From Aestuariibacter sp. (lineage in GTDB: Bacteria > Pseudomonadota > Gammaproteobacteria > Enterobacterales > Alteromonadaceae): 64,000 nucleotides of DNA. The stretch covers positions 2,768,120-2,832,119 of the forward strand of contig CP051238.1 in assembly GCA_017794925.1 (NCBI GenBank), given 5' to 3'. Shown here piece by piece: positions 1 through 8,617 of this stretch. A program made the position numbers and the translations under genes. The notes under the pieces were generated by a model. It ran no database searches. It was not told the DNA's origin and saw only the letters and a list, made by a program, of their open reading frames with translations. Every line of letters begins with the position of its first letter. Within the stretch, counting starts at the first letter, position 1.

Positions 1-319
1 AAACGTTCTAGCTTTACGGCTGCTATATTGCAGTTTTGATGCCAGAATCCTGTCCATATGGTCAGGATTTGTCTTGAATGTAAGTGATTGATATTTTTGA
101 ATAAAAAATCAATGGCAAAGAATGGGATTGTTAGCGAGATGTTAAAGCTACTATTATCCATGCCTGAATGCACCAATGCGGTGAGGCGCGGATTCTAATT
201 GCACCACAAACGTAAGACCAGTGGTCAGATATTCAACAGCGTCCTGTTTTCTTTACGTTTTGGGATAGTGGCAGTACATAGTGGCGGATTTTTAAACCGC
301 CACATTTAAGTACTCGGAC
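1..319. other. Intergenic stretch without a gene
   Basis: I see no credible coding frame here. It lies downstream of the leftward permease gene and probably also upstream of a gene outside the window. An 11-bp palindrome, GACCAGTGGTC (216-226), resembles the operator at 3183 but has a 1-bp centre instead of 2, so it is a weaker case. Confidence 0.5.
281..303 (-). terminator. Hairpin after permease gene
   Basis: GTGGCGG (281-287) and CCGCCAC (297-303) form a perfect 7-bp stem with a 9-nt loop, 16 nt past the permease stop codon. On the minus strand no clear T-run follows, so it may act as a 3' end stabiliser or a weak terminator. Confidence 0.45.
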
Positions 320-1675
320 TTATGATTCTGACGTGACCGGTGTTTGCGTGGCAGCCTGATTGGGCAAAATGACAGAAAGAATAATGGCTGTTAGCCCCGC
401 TGTGGTGACTGGTGACGTAAGCAAATTACCGAGCCAGGTGGGTAATTGAGACACGACGTTACCCACCATCATCACGCCGAGCCCCATACCCAGCGAACAT
501 GCCGTGATCAGACTATTTCGCTGATTGAGTGGTTCACTGGTCAAAATTTTCACGCCACCGACCGCAACCATGGCAAACATGACCAGCGTAGCACCACCCA
601 GAACGGGTTTCGGGATCACCTGTAACAACGCGCCTATAAAAGGGAATAACCCGAGCACGACAAAGACGCCGGCAACAAAGCAACCTACTTTTCGACTGGC
701 GATACCGGTCATTTGGATTACCCCGTTATTTTGTCCAAATGTGGTGTTGGGAAACGTACACAGCACCGCTGCAATCAGCGAATTGACACCGTCGCCCAGA
801 ATGCCTGCCCGAATGCGGTTCAGATAACGTTCACCGGTGATAGGCAGCTTACAAAACAGGCTGTTGGCCGTTAAGTCACCGGCAGTTTCAATCGCGGTAA
901 AAAAGTAAATCAGTGCAATGGGTAAAAATAAGTCCCACTCAAAATTGATACCGTATTTAAACGGCTGGGGTACGCTAAACCATGGCAAATCAACTAAGCC
1001 TGCGAAGTTGGTCATTCCCATGAAAAAGGCGACAACCGTTCCTATTGCCATGCCGATAAAAATAGCAGACAAGCGCAACCACTGGTTTTTACAGGCATTA
1101 AAATAAATGATCACCAACAGGACCCCCAGGCCCAGAGATAAATTTTCTACGCTGCCGAAAGTATCAGCATTAAATCCACCAGCCAGGTCAGTCATGCCCA
1201 CTTTAATCAGTGAAATCCCGATAGCAATGATGACCACACCGGTTGTTACCGGTGTAATAACGCGTTTAATTTGCTGAATGAACTGGCTGAGAATGATTTC
1301 AACAAAGGCCCCAAAAAAACACACGCCCAGCATCATGGCCAGGATATCGTCGTTGCTGCCTCCACGCTCTTTCACAGTGCTGCCGACCAGAATCAAGGCG
1401 CTTAAAAATGCGAAGCTGGTGCCTTGCACGGCAACCAGCCCGCTGCCTACGGGGCCGACGCCTTTGGTTTGAATATAGGTTCCCAGCCCGGTTGCCAGCA
1501 GCGCCATGCTGATCAGGTAGGGGACTTCAGCTTGTAATCCCAGCACCGAAGAAATAATCAGGGTAGGGGTCACTACGCCGATAAAACTGGCCAGAACGTG
1601 CTGAATCGCCGCTGTAAGACTGACTGCAAAGTTTGGGCGGTCTTCCAGACCATATAAAACCTGGGATTGTGACAT
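320..1675 (-). CDS. NCS2 family purine (xanthine/uracil) permease
   Basis: An inner-membrane nucleobase:cation symporter of 451 residues, the usual size for the NCS2/NAT family, hydrophobic throughout. The family signature Q-N-x-G-x4-T-[RKG] is visible at residues 315-324 (QNNGVIQMTG). The start at 1675 is chosen because AAGGA lies just upstream; a longer frame to 1780 would run into the preceding gene. It follows the secreted adenosine deaminase gene with almost no gap, so the two are probably co-transcribed: purine nucleoside deaminated outside or in the periplasm, base imported. Whether the substrate is xanthine, hypoxanthine, urate or uracil cannot be read from sequence; the neighbours favour a purine. 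Confidence 0.88.
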   Translation of the reverse strand: MSQSQVLYGLEDRPNFAVSLTAAIQHVLASFIGVVTPTLIISSVLGLQAEVPYLISMALLATGLGTYIQTKGVGPVGSGLVAVQGTSFAFLSALILVGSTVKERGGSNDDILAMMLGVCFFGAFVEIILSQFIQQIKRVITPVTTGVVIIAIGISLIKVGMTDLAGGFNADTFGSVENLSLGLGVLLVIIYFNACKNQWLRLSAIFIGMAIGTVVAFFMGMTNFAGLVDLPWFSVPQPFKYGINFEWDLFLPIALIYFFTAIETAGDLTANSLFCKLPITGERYLNRIRAGILGDGVNSLIAAVLCTFPNTTFGQNNGVIQMTGIASRKVGCFVAGVFVVLGLFPFIGALLQVIPKPVLGGATLVMFAMVAVGGVKILTSEPLNQRNSLITACSLGMGLGVMMVGNVVSQLPTWLGNLLTSPVTTAGLTAIILSVILPNQAATQTPVTSES

Positions 1676-1679
1676 GGGG

Positions 1680-3131
1680 TTATCCTTTTTCACAAAGTGT
1701 CGGATAGTGCTTACACATAAACCCACGCATTGCAGGAAGTGCGGGTAATGTGTTGCTATCTGAACGAATAGTCGTTTCAAATTCAGCCACTCTTTGCTGA
1801 TAGCGTTGCAGTGCCTGTTTTTTATCTTCTGGCGCGAGGAAACTGTGCTTCAGCGAATTTTCGCCCAGGGACACCAGCTCAGACCAAGACAAGTTAAAGT
1901 GTCTTACTGCCAGGAAATATTCATCGGTTAACGTACTGTCCCACATGCCCCGATCATCTGTGGTTAATGCAACAGGAATATCCGTGCGCAGGTACTCGGG
2001 GAACGGGTGTGTTGATAAATCAGGTGTGTATTCCAGCAACTTGTTACTGATTAGATTTATCTCTATCAGGTACGGGCCGTGCCGCATAAGTAACAGCGTA
2101 TCCGGGTCAGTGATGGTATTCAGACCATGTCCTATGCGTTGGGCTCCCAGTAACAGTGTATCGCGGACGTGTTGATTAGGTTCATCCACTTCGCCTGCAT
2201 GAATGGCCAAATTAATGGCGGGGTAGCGTTGTCGAAGACTGCGCAGCGTGGGTAAAAAGCGCAGGGGATACCCCTTATCATTGTCTTCTCTGCCAACCAT
2301 ATTGATACCAACGTAAATATCACGATGTTGATCGACAAAGTCATACATCCACGCTAAATGTTTTTCGGCATGTGGCAGAAAGCGCAATAAGGCATACTGA
2401 AACCGCACGGTAACGCCGGTGGCTTTGGCCTCGGGACTCGCCAGCATTGCTAAGTAAATGGATAACGTTTGTTCCGGAGACAGTGGATTGCCTTTGTTGT
2501 CCTGCGCACGGTCAACATTGACCTGGGTTTCCAGGTACTGCAGTCCTTCCTCGGAAAAGGCCTGCATATTCTTTAGCAGAATATAAGCGCCAATATACGG
2601 GTTAACGACAAGTTCATTAAGGCGCTGCCAGTGAGTCTCAAAAAACTCGTTCCGGCCTTCGTGAGACTGGTCGAGTCGGATACTGTTTAAGAAGGCGTGT
2701 TTTTGCTCTTCCGTTAACGTGTCCAGTTGCTGGTATTCTTTCTTCTCGCATTCAGAAAGTGCCTGCCAGGACGAAGCCTGAATGGTGCGGAATAACAGGA
2801 ATTGCGGGTTGGGACCGTACTCATTGGTGCCATAACCACGGCATTGCAGAATACGCGTTTTGGTATAGTACCGGTAACCACCGTTGCGGTCAGGTGCCGT
2901 GGCAATGTCATACCACCATTCACTAAAGCCTGCGCCGCTTAAATGATGGTGCAGATCGCCGCCTTTGGGTAGCGCCCACAACACTTGGTACAGTGCTTTG
3001 TCTGTTGCGTGTTGTTTATAGCCGCGAAACCACTTATCCATGTCAGTTGTTGCTGCCATACTTGAGCAGCTCAACAGGCTAAGTCCTATAAACAGCCTGG
3101 TACCCCACTGACATACATATTTGCCCCACAT
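1680..3131 (-). CDS. Exported adenosine deaminase-family protein
   Basis: A 483-residue metal-dependent deaminase of the adenosine/AMP deaminase superfamily, expected to convert adenosine (or a related purine nucleoside) to inosine. Visible active-site motifs are HxH at 61-63, HAGE at 311-314, RIGHGLN at 332-338 and TTDD at 390-393. The N-terminus is an export signal; LLSC ending at Cys22 could be a lipobox, or cleavage could fall after SMA. At 483 residues it is longer than cytosolic Add (about 330), as in secreted ADGF-like enzymes. Its gene is first in a leftward pair with the purine permease, and a RutR-like palindrome lies 52 bp before the start. Substrate preference is inferred. Confidence 0.85.
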   Translation of the reverse strand: MWGKYVCQWGTRLFIGLSLLSCSSMAATTDMDKWFRGYKQHATDKALYQVLWALPKGGDLHHHLSGAGFSEWWYDIATAPDRNGGYRYYTKTRILQCRGYGTNEYGPNPQFLLFRTIQASSWQALSECEKKEYQQLDTLTEEQKHAFLNSIRLDQSHEGRNEFFETHWQRLNELVVNPYIGAYILLKNMQAFSEEGLQYLETQVNVDRAQDNKGNPLSPEQTLSIYLAMLASPEAKATGVTVRFQYALLRFLPHAEKHLAWMYDFVDQHRDIYVGINMVGREDNDKGYPLRFLPTLRSLRQRYPAINLAIHAGEVDEPNQHVRDTLLLGAQRIGHGLNTITDPDTLLLMRHGPYLIEINLISNKLLEYTPDLSTHPFPEYLRTDIPVALTTDDRGMWDSTLTDEYFLAVRHFNLSWSELVSLGENSLKHSFLAPEDKKQALQRYQQRVAEFETTIRSDSNTLPALPAMRGFMCKHYPTLCEKG

Positions 3132-3182
3132 GCCTTACTTCATCCCGTTACATAAAATTAATAGAGAAATAAAGCAAAAACC

Positions 3183-3196
3183 TGACCACTTGGTCT
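3183..3196. promoter_or_regulatory. RutR-like palindromic operator
   Basis: TGACCACTTGGTCT has half-sites TGACCA and TGGTCT separated by 2 bp, 52 bp before the adenosine deaminase start. The pattern TGACCA-N2-TGGTCA is the known consensus of RutR, the TetR-family regulator of pyrimidine and purine use in E. coli. The same palindrome, in perfect form, precedes the TonB receptor at 39569. That RutR itself binds is inferred. Confidence 0.55.
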
Positions 3197-3352
3197 ATTG
3201 GGTGTCAATGATTGTAAGATATTGAAATTGATATGTTTTAGGATGATTGGTCAGACTGGATATGAAGGTGGGTGAGGTGGCTTGCACCAATTAAGGGCGC
3301 GGTTGGTTCATATCGAACCAACCGGGTATTCTCGTCGCTATACAGTGCTGCC

Positions 3353-3718
3353 TCAGTAAGGAAAACCGTCAGGTAAAGTAACAAAAATCGAATGCCGCAC
3401 TTCGTTGTACATGGCCCGGCTACAATGCCCTTCACCTTCCGTATCTTCCAACAATAAGACATCACCTGCACCAAATACATGACGTTCACCAGAAGAGACG
3501 GTGAACTCCGCACGCCCTTTTAAAATGAACAGTAATTGGCGGGCCGGTGCAGGGTGCCACTTAAAATTATAATCTGCCGGTGTCTCGCGAAAAATGATCG
3601 AACCTGCAGGTATCTTCTCTGATAACAGGCCGATTGGGCCGCCATCAGTCAAAGGAATGTCTGCCTCACCAAAGTGACTCTTGCCTTGCTCATCATGATA
3701 AATTCGAGGTATTTTCAC
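3353..3718 (-). CDS. Small cupin-domain protein
   Basis: A 121-residue single-cupin protein. The beta-barrel pattern is visible from WHPAPARQLLFILKGRAEF to the second box around GAGDVLLLEDTEGEGH, ending with a hydrophobic strand and FPY. It is last in the ureide operon, 12 bp after allantoate amidohydrolase. Ureidoglycine aminohydrolase is a bicupin about twice this length, so this is not an obvious equivalent. It could be a small lyase, isomerase or ligand sensor acting on a pathway intermediate. The gene family is recognised only to the fold level; function is unknown. Confidence 0.7.
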   Translation of the reverse strand: MKIPRIYHDEQGKSHFGEADIPLTDGGPIGLLSEKIPAGSIIFRETPADYNFKWHPAPARQLLFILKGRAEFTVSSGERHVFGAGDVLLLEDTEGEGHCSRAMYNEVRHSIFVTLPDGFPY

Positions 3719-3730
3719 GTTTTTTCCTTG

Positions 3731-4963
3731 TTAGTGTTGAGAATAAGTGTCCAAAAATCGTTGTAGCACCTGCAACGTTGCCTGTACATCGGCATGAGTT
3801 ACCGATTCGCCGGGGTGGTGACTGATCCCGCCTTTACAGCGCACAAATAACATACTCACAGGGCATATGGCATCCATCGCCATGGCGTCGTGACCGGCGC
3901 CAGACGGCAAACTCAGCGGTTTGATGCCATTTAACTCAATGGCTTGTGCGAGCGTTTGAGACAACGCAGGGTTGCAATGCACGGCATTGGCTTTGTGTGT
4001 CATCTGCCAGTTAATGTCAACGCGTCGGCGTTCGGCAATGTCACGCATTTTTGCCAAAATGGCATCAAGGGCTTTATCGCGCATGTCGTCGTATTCACTG
4101 CGAATGTCGAGAGAAAATGCAACCTGACCAGGGATTACGTTAACGGCGCCAGGTTTGACATCCATGCGGCCTACTGTTGCGACTACTGCATGTTCAGTGG
4201 CAATTGATTCAATGGCCAGCACCATTTCACTGCAGGCTGTCATGGCATCCTGTCGCATCGGCATTGGCACCGTTCCTGCGTGACCCGCCATCCCATTTAC
4301 GGTTATGTCGTAGCGTTTGGCACCCGCGATAGCCGTCACCCAGCCTACTGGTAATGCCTGATTCTCTAATACCGGCCCTTGTTCAATATGCACTTCCAGA
4401 TACCCGAGCAGGGTCGTTGGATCCAATTTAGCGTGGGCGATATTGTCAAACGATGAACCGAAATTCTTCAGAGCATCCGGCAGTGAAACCTGATCTTTGT
4501 CTCGCAGGTTGCGCCAGTCTTCCTGCCAGCGTCCGGTCAAGGCACGGCTACCCAGTAGGGTCGAGCCAAAGCGCGTACCTTCTTCGTCACCAAACCCGAC
4601 AATGTCGATGTGAAATGGGAATCGAATACCCTGATCGTGACAATATTGAACGATGGTTAATGGCGCGACGACGCCCAGCATGCCGTCGTATTTACCGCCA
4701 TTGGGTACGGTATCCAAATGGCTGCCAAATACAAAGGCTTTGGCATCCGGATTGGTGCTTTTGTAGCGCCCCCATTGGTTGCCTGCAGGGTCCTGCCAGG
4801 TTTGCATTCCCGCTTGTTGCATCCACTGGGCTACCATATCGTTAGCCTGGCGATGTTGTGGTGTCAGGTAACGACGGTCTACCATACCCGGCGATTGACT
4901 GATAAGCCCAAGCTGATCGCAACGGCTTAACACTTCATTAGCCAGTTCGGCAAACTCATTCAT
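3731..4963 (-). CDS. allC: Allantoate amidohydrolase (M20 family)
   Basis: A 410-residue dinuclear-metal amidohydrolase expected to convert allantoate to (S)-ureidoglycine, CO2 and ammonia. Metal-ligand motifs are visible: HLDTVPNGGKYDG (His82, Asp93) and GDEEGTRFG (Glu127-128). GAGHDA and CKGGISHHP near the C-terminus also fit this branch of the M20 family. I use the ATG at 4963 because AGGAG sits 7 nt upstream; this start overlaps the end of the aminotransferase gene by 8 bp, which suggests translational coupling. The neighbouring PucG-type aminotransferase consumes ureidoglycine, which favours allantoate over other N-carbamoyl amino acid substrates. Confidence 0.85.
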   Translation of the reverse strand: MNEFAELANEVLSRCDQLGLISQSPGMVDRRYLTPQHRQANDMVAQWMQQAGMQTWQDPAGNQWGRYKSTNPDAKAFVFGSHLDTVPNGGKYDGMLGVVAPLTIVQYCHDQGIRFPFHIDIVGFGDEEGTRFGSTLLGSRALTGRWQEDWRNLRDKDQVSLPDALKNFGSSFDNIAHAKLDPTTLLGYLEVHIEQGPVLENQALPVGWVTAIAGAKRYDITVNGMAGHAGTVPMPMRQDAMTACSEMVLAIESIATEHAVVATVGRMDVKPGAVNVIPGQVAFSLDIRSEYDDMRDKALDAILAKMRDIAERRRVDINWQMTHKANAVHCNPALSQTLAQAIELNGIKPLSLPSGAGHDAMAMDAICPVSMLFVRCKGGISHHPGESVTHADVQATLQVLQRFLDTYSQH

Positions 4964-6188
4964 GATCGGCTCCTGCATTGGTATACACACCTAAAGCGGC
5001 ATCTACCCCTTCGCCCAATGCCATCTTATGGCCTGCACGACGCAGCACGGTTTCAAGGGATTGCAGGGTATGTAAAACGGCATCCTGACGCGCGTTATAA
5101 CCCATGGTGCCGATACGCCATATCCGGCCTTTTAGCGGGCCAAAACTGGTACCAATTTCGATGTTAAAGTCCAGCAATAACTGCTGGCGAATGGCTTCGC
5201 CATCAACGCAGTCAGGAATCTCTACGCCCACCACGTTATTCATTTTGTGATTCAGATTACCAAACGGCATTAAATCCATAGCCTGAATACCTGCCAGCAT
5301 CGCGTCACCGGCGGTTTTGTGTCGCGCTATGCTTTGTTCTATGCCTTCTTCCATCAAATTAATGGCGCACTCACGTGCACAAAACAGCATGGAGGCTGCT
5401 TCAGTGTGATGATTCAGTCGTGACTCCCCCCAATAATCCAGAATCATGGGTATGTCAAAATAGTTAGAGCGAATACGGCTGCCACGTGCAGCCTGGTGCC
5501 CGTCTTCACGAATACCGGCTTCGATATGGTGACGAGTGCGCACCAGTTCCACGTAGCGCTCACTCAGGGTAATTGGCGCACTGCCGGATGGACCGCCCAG
5601 ACATTTTTGCAGACCAACAGATACAGCATCCAGCCCCCAGGCATCTGTATGAAAAGCGTTGCCGCCGATCGAGGCCGTGGCATCGGAATAAAACAAGACG
5701 TCGTGGCGACGACAAATCTCGCCCAGATGTTCCAATGGTTGCAGCATCGTTGTTGACGTGTCGCCTTGCACAACAGCCAGGACCTTCGGTTGTACTTGCT
5801 TAATTGCGGCTTCGATTTGCTCTGGTTCGAATACTTCGCCCCAGGGCACTTCAATACTGTGAACGTCAGCACCGGCTCGTTCGGCAATTTCGCACAGTAA
5901 ATGGCCGAAGCGGCCAAAAATAGGGACCAGCACTTTGTCACCGGGCTCAATACATGAGACCAGGACGGCTTCGATGCCGGCACGAGAGGTACCATCAATC
6001 AATACGGTATGTTCGTTCTTAGTATCGAAAACATGGCGATACAGTGACATCACTTCATTCATGCAACTGGTCATCGCCGGGTCGTACTGCCCCACCAGTT
6101 GTTGCGACATGGCTTGTAACACGCGCGGGTAACAGTTAATCGGGCCGGGGCCCATCAGTAAACGTGGAGGAAGAGTCAAAGGCTTCAT
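4956..6188 (-). CDS. pucG: (S)-ureidoglycine--glyoxylate aminotransferase
   Basis: A 410-residue PLP-dependent fold-type I aminotransferase. The sequence follows B. subtilis PucG closely along its length as I remember it: MGPGPINCYPRVLQAMS at the N-terminus, IDGTSRAGIEAVL near 64-76, RSNYFDIP, RLNHHTEA and FGPLKGRIWRIGTMGYNAR. The PLP lysine is expected at Lys195 in GLQKCLGGPSG. PucG enzymes move the amino group from ureidoglycine to glyoxylate, giving oxalurate and glycine. It sits between the TSUP exporter and AllC genes, overlapping the latter by 8 bp, so product and substrate steps are coupled in one operon. Alternative annotation would be serine-glyoxylate or alanine-glyoxylate aminotransferase; the context and resemblance argue for PucG. 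Confidence 0.87.
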   Translation of the reverse strand: MKPLTLPPRLLMGPGPINCYPRVLQAMSQQLVGQYDPAMTSCMNEVMSLYRHVFDTKNEHTVLIDGTSRAGIEAVLVSCIEPGDKVLVPIFGRFGHLLCEIAERAGADVHSIEVPWGEVFEPEQIEAAIKQVQPKVLAVVQGDTSTTMLQPLEHLGEICRRHDVLFYSDATASIGGNAFHTDAWGLDAVSVGLQKCLGGPSGSAPITLSERYVELVRTRHHIEAGIREDGHQAARGSRIRSNYFDIPMILDYWGESRLNHHTEAASMLFCARECAINLMEEGIEQSIARHKTAGDAMLAGIQAMDLMPFGNLNHKMNNVVGVEIPDCVDGEAIRQQLLLDFNIEIGTSFGPLKGRIWRIGTMGYNARQDAVLHTLQSLETVLRRAGHKMALGEGVDAALGVYTNAGADHE

Positions 6189-6196
6189 CGTTGCTC

Positions 6197-7015
6197 CTAA
6201 AGTAAGCTTTGGGCAAGCATGCGCACGCCGGTGATCAGCAAGACAACCGCAAACACTTTTTTCAGTTTGCTGGCATCCAGTTTGCTGGCAAGGCCTGCGC
6301 CGACAGGCGCAAATAGCACAGTTAGCGGTACAATCGCGGCAAAGCCAATCAGGTTGACCAGACCAAATGTACCGGTTGGGGCGTCAGCGGGTGTTTGACC
6401 AAGCGCTAACATGGTGATAGCGGCAGGAAGCGAAATAATCAGTCCTACTGCAGCTGCCGTACCCACCGCACGGTGAGCAGGGTAATTACAAAATGTCAGT
6501 GTCGGTACCGTTAGGGTTCCGCCACCAATACCGACCATTGCACTGAACAAGCCAATGCACGCAGCAATAATTCGCTGACCTATGGCGCCGGGCAGGTCGT
6601 TAAACCAGGCAGATTTACTGCCAATAAACATATTCAACGCTGACAGGCTGGCAATAATACCAAACATCAGTGTGAGGATTTCACCGTCGATTTGTGTCAC
6701 TGCGTAGCTGCCCAGTAATACACCCAGGAGAATAAACGGACCCCAGCGTTTCAACAAATCGACATCGACATTGCCTTTTGCGCGGTGCGCTTTAATTGAG
6801 CTAATCGAGGTAGGAATAATCGTCGCCAGTGAGGTTGCCGTAGCAATTAACATGGCCGAGTCAGCACTGACCCCTAATGCCTGAAACAAAAAATACAATA
6901 CCGGCACGATGACGATACCGCCGCCCACACCCAGTAAACCGGCTAACAAGCCTGCAAATACCCCGGTGGCTAACAGGGCTAACAGAGTGGGGAGTAAATC
7001 TATTATTACTTGCAT
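6197..7015 (-). CDS. TauE/SafE (TSUP) family membrane transporter
   Basis: A 272-residue inner-membrane protein with about eight hydrophobic segments. It has the duplicated glycine-rich motif of the family, once near residues 20-36 (GVFAGLLAGLLGVGGGIV) and again near 155-172 (FSAMVGIGGGTLTVP). TSUP proteins move small anions such as sulfite, sulfoacetate or organic acids. Within this operon it could export oxalate, oxamate or another end product, but that is inferred from position only. It is 3 bp after the HpxW-like gene and 8 bp before pucG. Confidence 0.82.
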   Translation of the reverse strand: MQVIIDLLPTLLALLATGVFAGLLAGLLGVGGGIVIVPVLYFLFQALGVSADSAMLIATATSLATIIPTSISSIKAHRAKGNVDVDLLKRWGPFILLGVLLGSYAVTQIDGEILTLMFGIIASLSALNMFIGSKSAWFNDLPGAIGQRIIAACIGLFSAMVGIGGGTLTVPTLTFCNYPAHRAVGTAAAVGLIISLPAAITMLALGQTPADAPTGTFGLVNLIGFAAIVPLTVLFAPVGAGLASKLDASKLKKVFAVVLLITGVRMLAQSLL

Positions 7016-7018
7016 TAA

Positions 7019-8614
7019 TTACGCCTCTGAAGCTGGCTGAAAACGTTGTGCGAATGCTTTACCGTCACTGCGTGGATCGGTAGAGGCTTCGGTTTGTTGA
7101 TTCGGGTGAAGAACGACAGCGCCGGCGTGGCCCATCAATTCGTTACACGCATCGACCACGACCATGTCGTGTCCACGGGAAACCAGATCGTCACCTACAT
7201 ACTCGGCAACGTCACGTTCCACCTTAAGGTTGTGAGACTGATTACCCCAGGTCCGGCCTAACAGCCAGCGGCCCAATGAAATTGCTTTGTCCAGCGGTTG
7301 GTTGTGGTAAACATAGCGACTAAATAAAGCGGCCTGGGTTTGTGGCTGGCCTTCACCGCCCATGGTGCCGTAGCTGATGCGACGGCCGTCGTTCAATTCA
7401 GCAAACGCCGGGTTCAGGGTATGGAAGGGCTTCATACCGGGCTGAAGGTATTGCAAGTGGCCGGGCTCAAGGCTGAATGACGTTCCCCGGTTGTTCCACA
7501 CAATGCCAGTTTGCGGGCTAACTACGCCACTGCCAAATTCCCAGTACAGGCTTTGAATGTAGCTCACCATGCGACCCTGATTGTCGCAGGCGCCCATCCA
7601 AATAGTGTCACCGGTTTTCGCTTCATGCGGCCATGGCAGCGCCGCTTCGAGCTGAATATTTGCCGCCATCTCGTCTAACGCGTCATCGGTTAGCAGGCTG
7701 TCAAAATCAACAGACAGTCGACTCGGATCAGTCACAAACTGGTTTCGTTTTATGAAGGCTTGTTTGGTACATTCAATCAACAAGTGCACCATATCGGCAT
7801 CGGTTTTACCTAAGTGCACAACGCGATCGTACAGTGCCAGAATCATCAGTGACGCTATTCCCTGAGTCGGGGCTGGGAGATTATAAAGCTTGCCCAGTTT
7901 TGTGGTTACCGACAGCGGCGACACTTGCAAAGCCTGATACTGCTGGAAATCGGCCAGACGGATGGGTGAACCGGCGTCCTCCAGATCAGCGGCCAACTGA
8001 TGTGCGATATCACCGTGGTAGAAATCGTTCAGGCCTTTATCTGCCAGGTGTTGTAAGGTGGCAGAGAGTTGAGTCAACTTAACGATTTTGCCTTTTTTCA
8101 GGGCATTACCTTTTATCAGGAATGGCGCGAAGTGCTCGTTGTGTGCTAAATCATCATAGGTTTTAAAGCTGGCATCGGACATACTCTGGGTCACTTCAAT
8201 TCCCCAGCTCGCCTGGCTAATGGCGGTTTCCAGTAATTCAGATACTGGCATGGCTGGTTGCCAGCTTGCGCTGATTTCAAGTGCTTTCTGCCAACCTGCA
8301 ACAGCACCTGCCATCGTCAAGGCCGCCTGACCGCCACGAGAGGGGATTGTCGACTGGCCTTTATAGAAATCCGGTGTAGCCAGACCGGCGGCTGTACCGC
8401 ACGCATCGATGGCGACAGGCGCTTTACCCGGTTCGCTGATCAGCCAGAAGCCGTCACCGCCCAGGCCATTCATATGAGGATATTCCACTGCAATGGAGGC
8501 CGCTGCGGCGACCATTGCCTCAATGGCTGTGCCACCGCGTTGTAATATTTCGTTGCCCACCGTCGACGCAGCGTAGTGGGGGGCAGTAAATGCAGTATGT
8601 TGTGTTGTTGTCAT
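7019..8614 (-). CDS. hpxW: Gamma-glutamyltransferase-like oxamate amidohydrolase (HpxW-like)
   Basis: A 531-residue Ntn-hydrolase of the gamma-glutamyltransferase family. The self-cleaved precursor's nucleophile is expected to be Thr337 in TGDTIWMG, followed by VSYIQSLYWEFGSGVV, which is the pattern of HpxW rather than the TTHFS motif of true GGT. No signal peptide is visible, unlike periplasmic GGT. HpxW hydrolyses oxamate to oxalate and ammonia, the last step of the oxalurate route in Klebsiella, which fits the PucG enzyme here since PucG makes oxalurate. It sits 3 bp after the amidase gene. No obvious oxamate carbamoyltransferase subunits occur in this window. Confidence 0.75.
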   Translation of the reverse strand: MTTTQHTAFTAPHYAASTVGNEILQRGGTAIEAMVAAAASIAVEYPHMNGLGGDGFWLISEPGKAPVAIDACGTAAGLATPDFYKGQSTIPSRGGQAALTMAGAVAGWQKALEISASWQPAMPVSELLETAISQASWGIEVTQSMSDASFKTYDDLAHNEHFAPFLIKGNALKKGKIVKLTQLSATLQHLADKGLNDFYHGDIAHQLAADLEDAGSPIRLADFQQYQALQVSPLSVTTKLGKLYNLPAPTQGIASLMILALYDRVVHLGKTDADMVHLLIECTKQAFIKRNQFVTDPSRLSVDFDSLLTDDALDEMAANIQLEAALPWPHEAKTGDTIWMGACDNQGRMVSYIQSLYWEFGSGVVSPQTGIVWNNRGTSFSLEPGHLQYLQPGMKPFHTLNPAFAELNDGRRISYGTMGGEGQPQTQAALFSRYVYHNQPLDKAISLGRWLLGRTWGNQSHNLKVERDVAEYVGDDLVSRGHDMVVVDACNELMGHAGAVVLHPNQQTEASTDPRSDGKAFAQRFQPASEA

Positions 8615-8617
8615 GCT

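Noticed and set aside
211..228. GACCAGTGGTC as a third RutR-like operator
   Set aside because: The half-site spacing is 1 bp rather than 2 and it lies behind the permease gene; kept only as a note.
3238..3513. 91-residue minus-strand frame before the cupin stop
   Set aside because: It overlaps the cupin gene in another frame and has no ribosome site or domain.
4453..4845. 130-residue plus-strand frame inside allC
   Set aside because: Antisense shadow of a well-supported gene.
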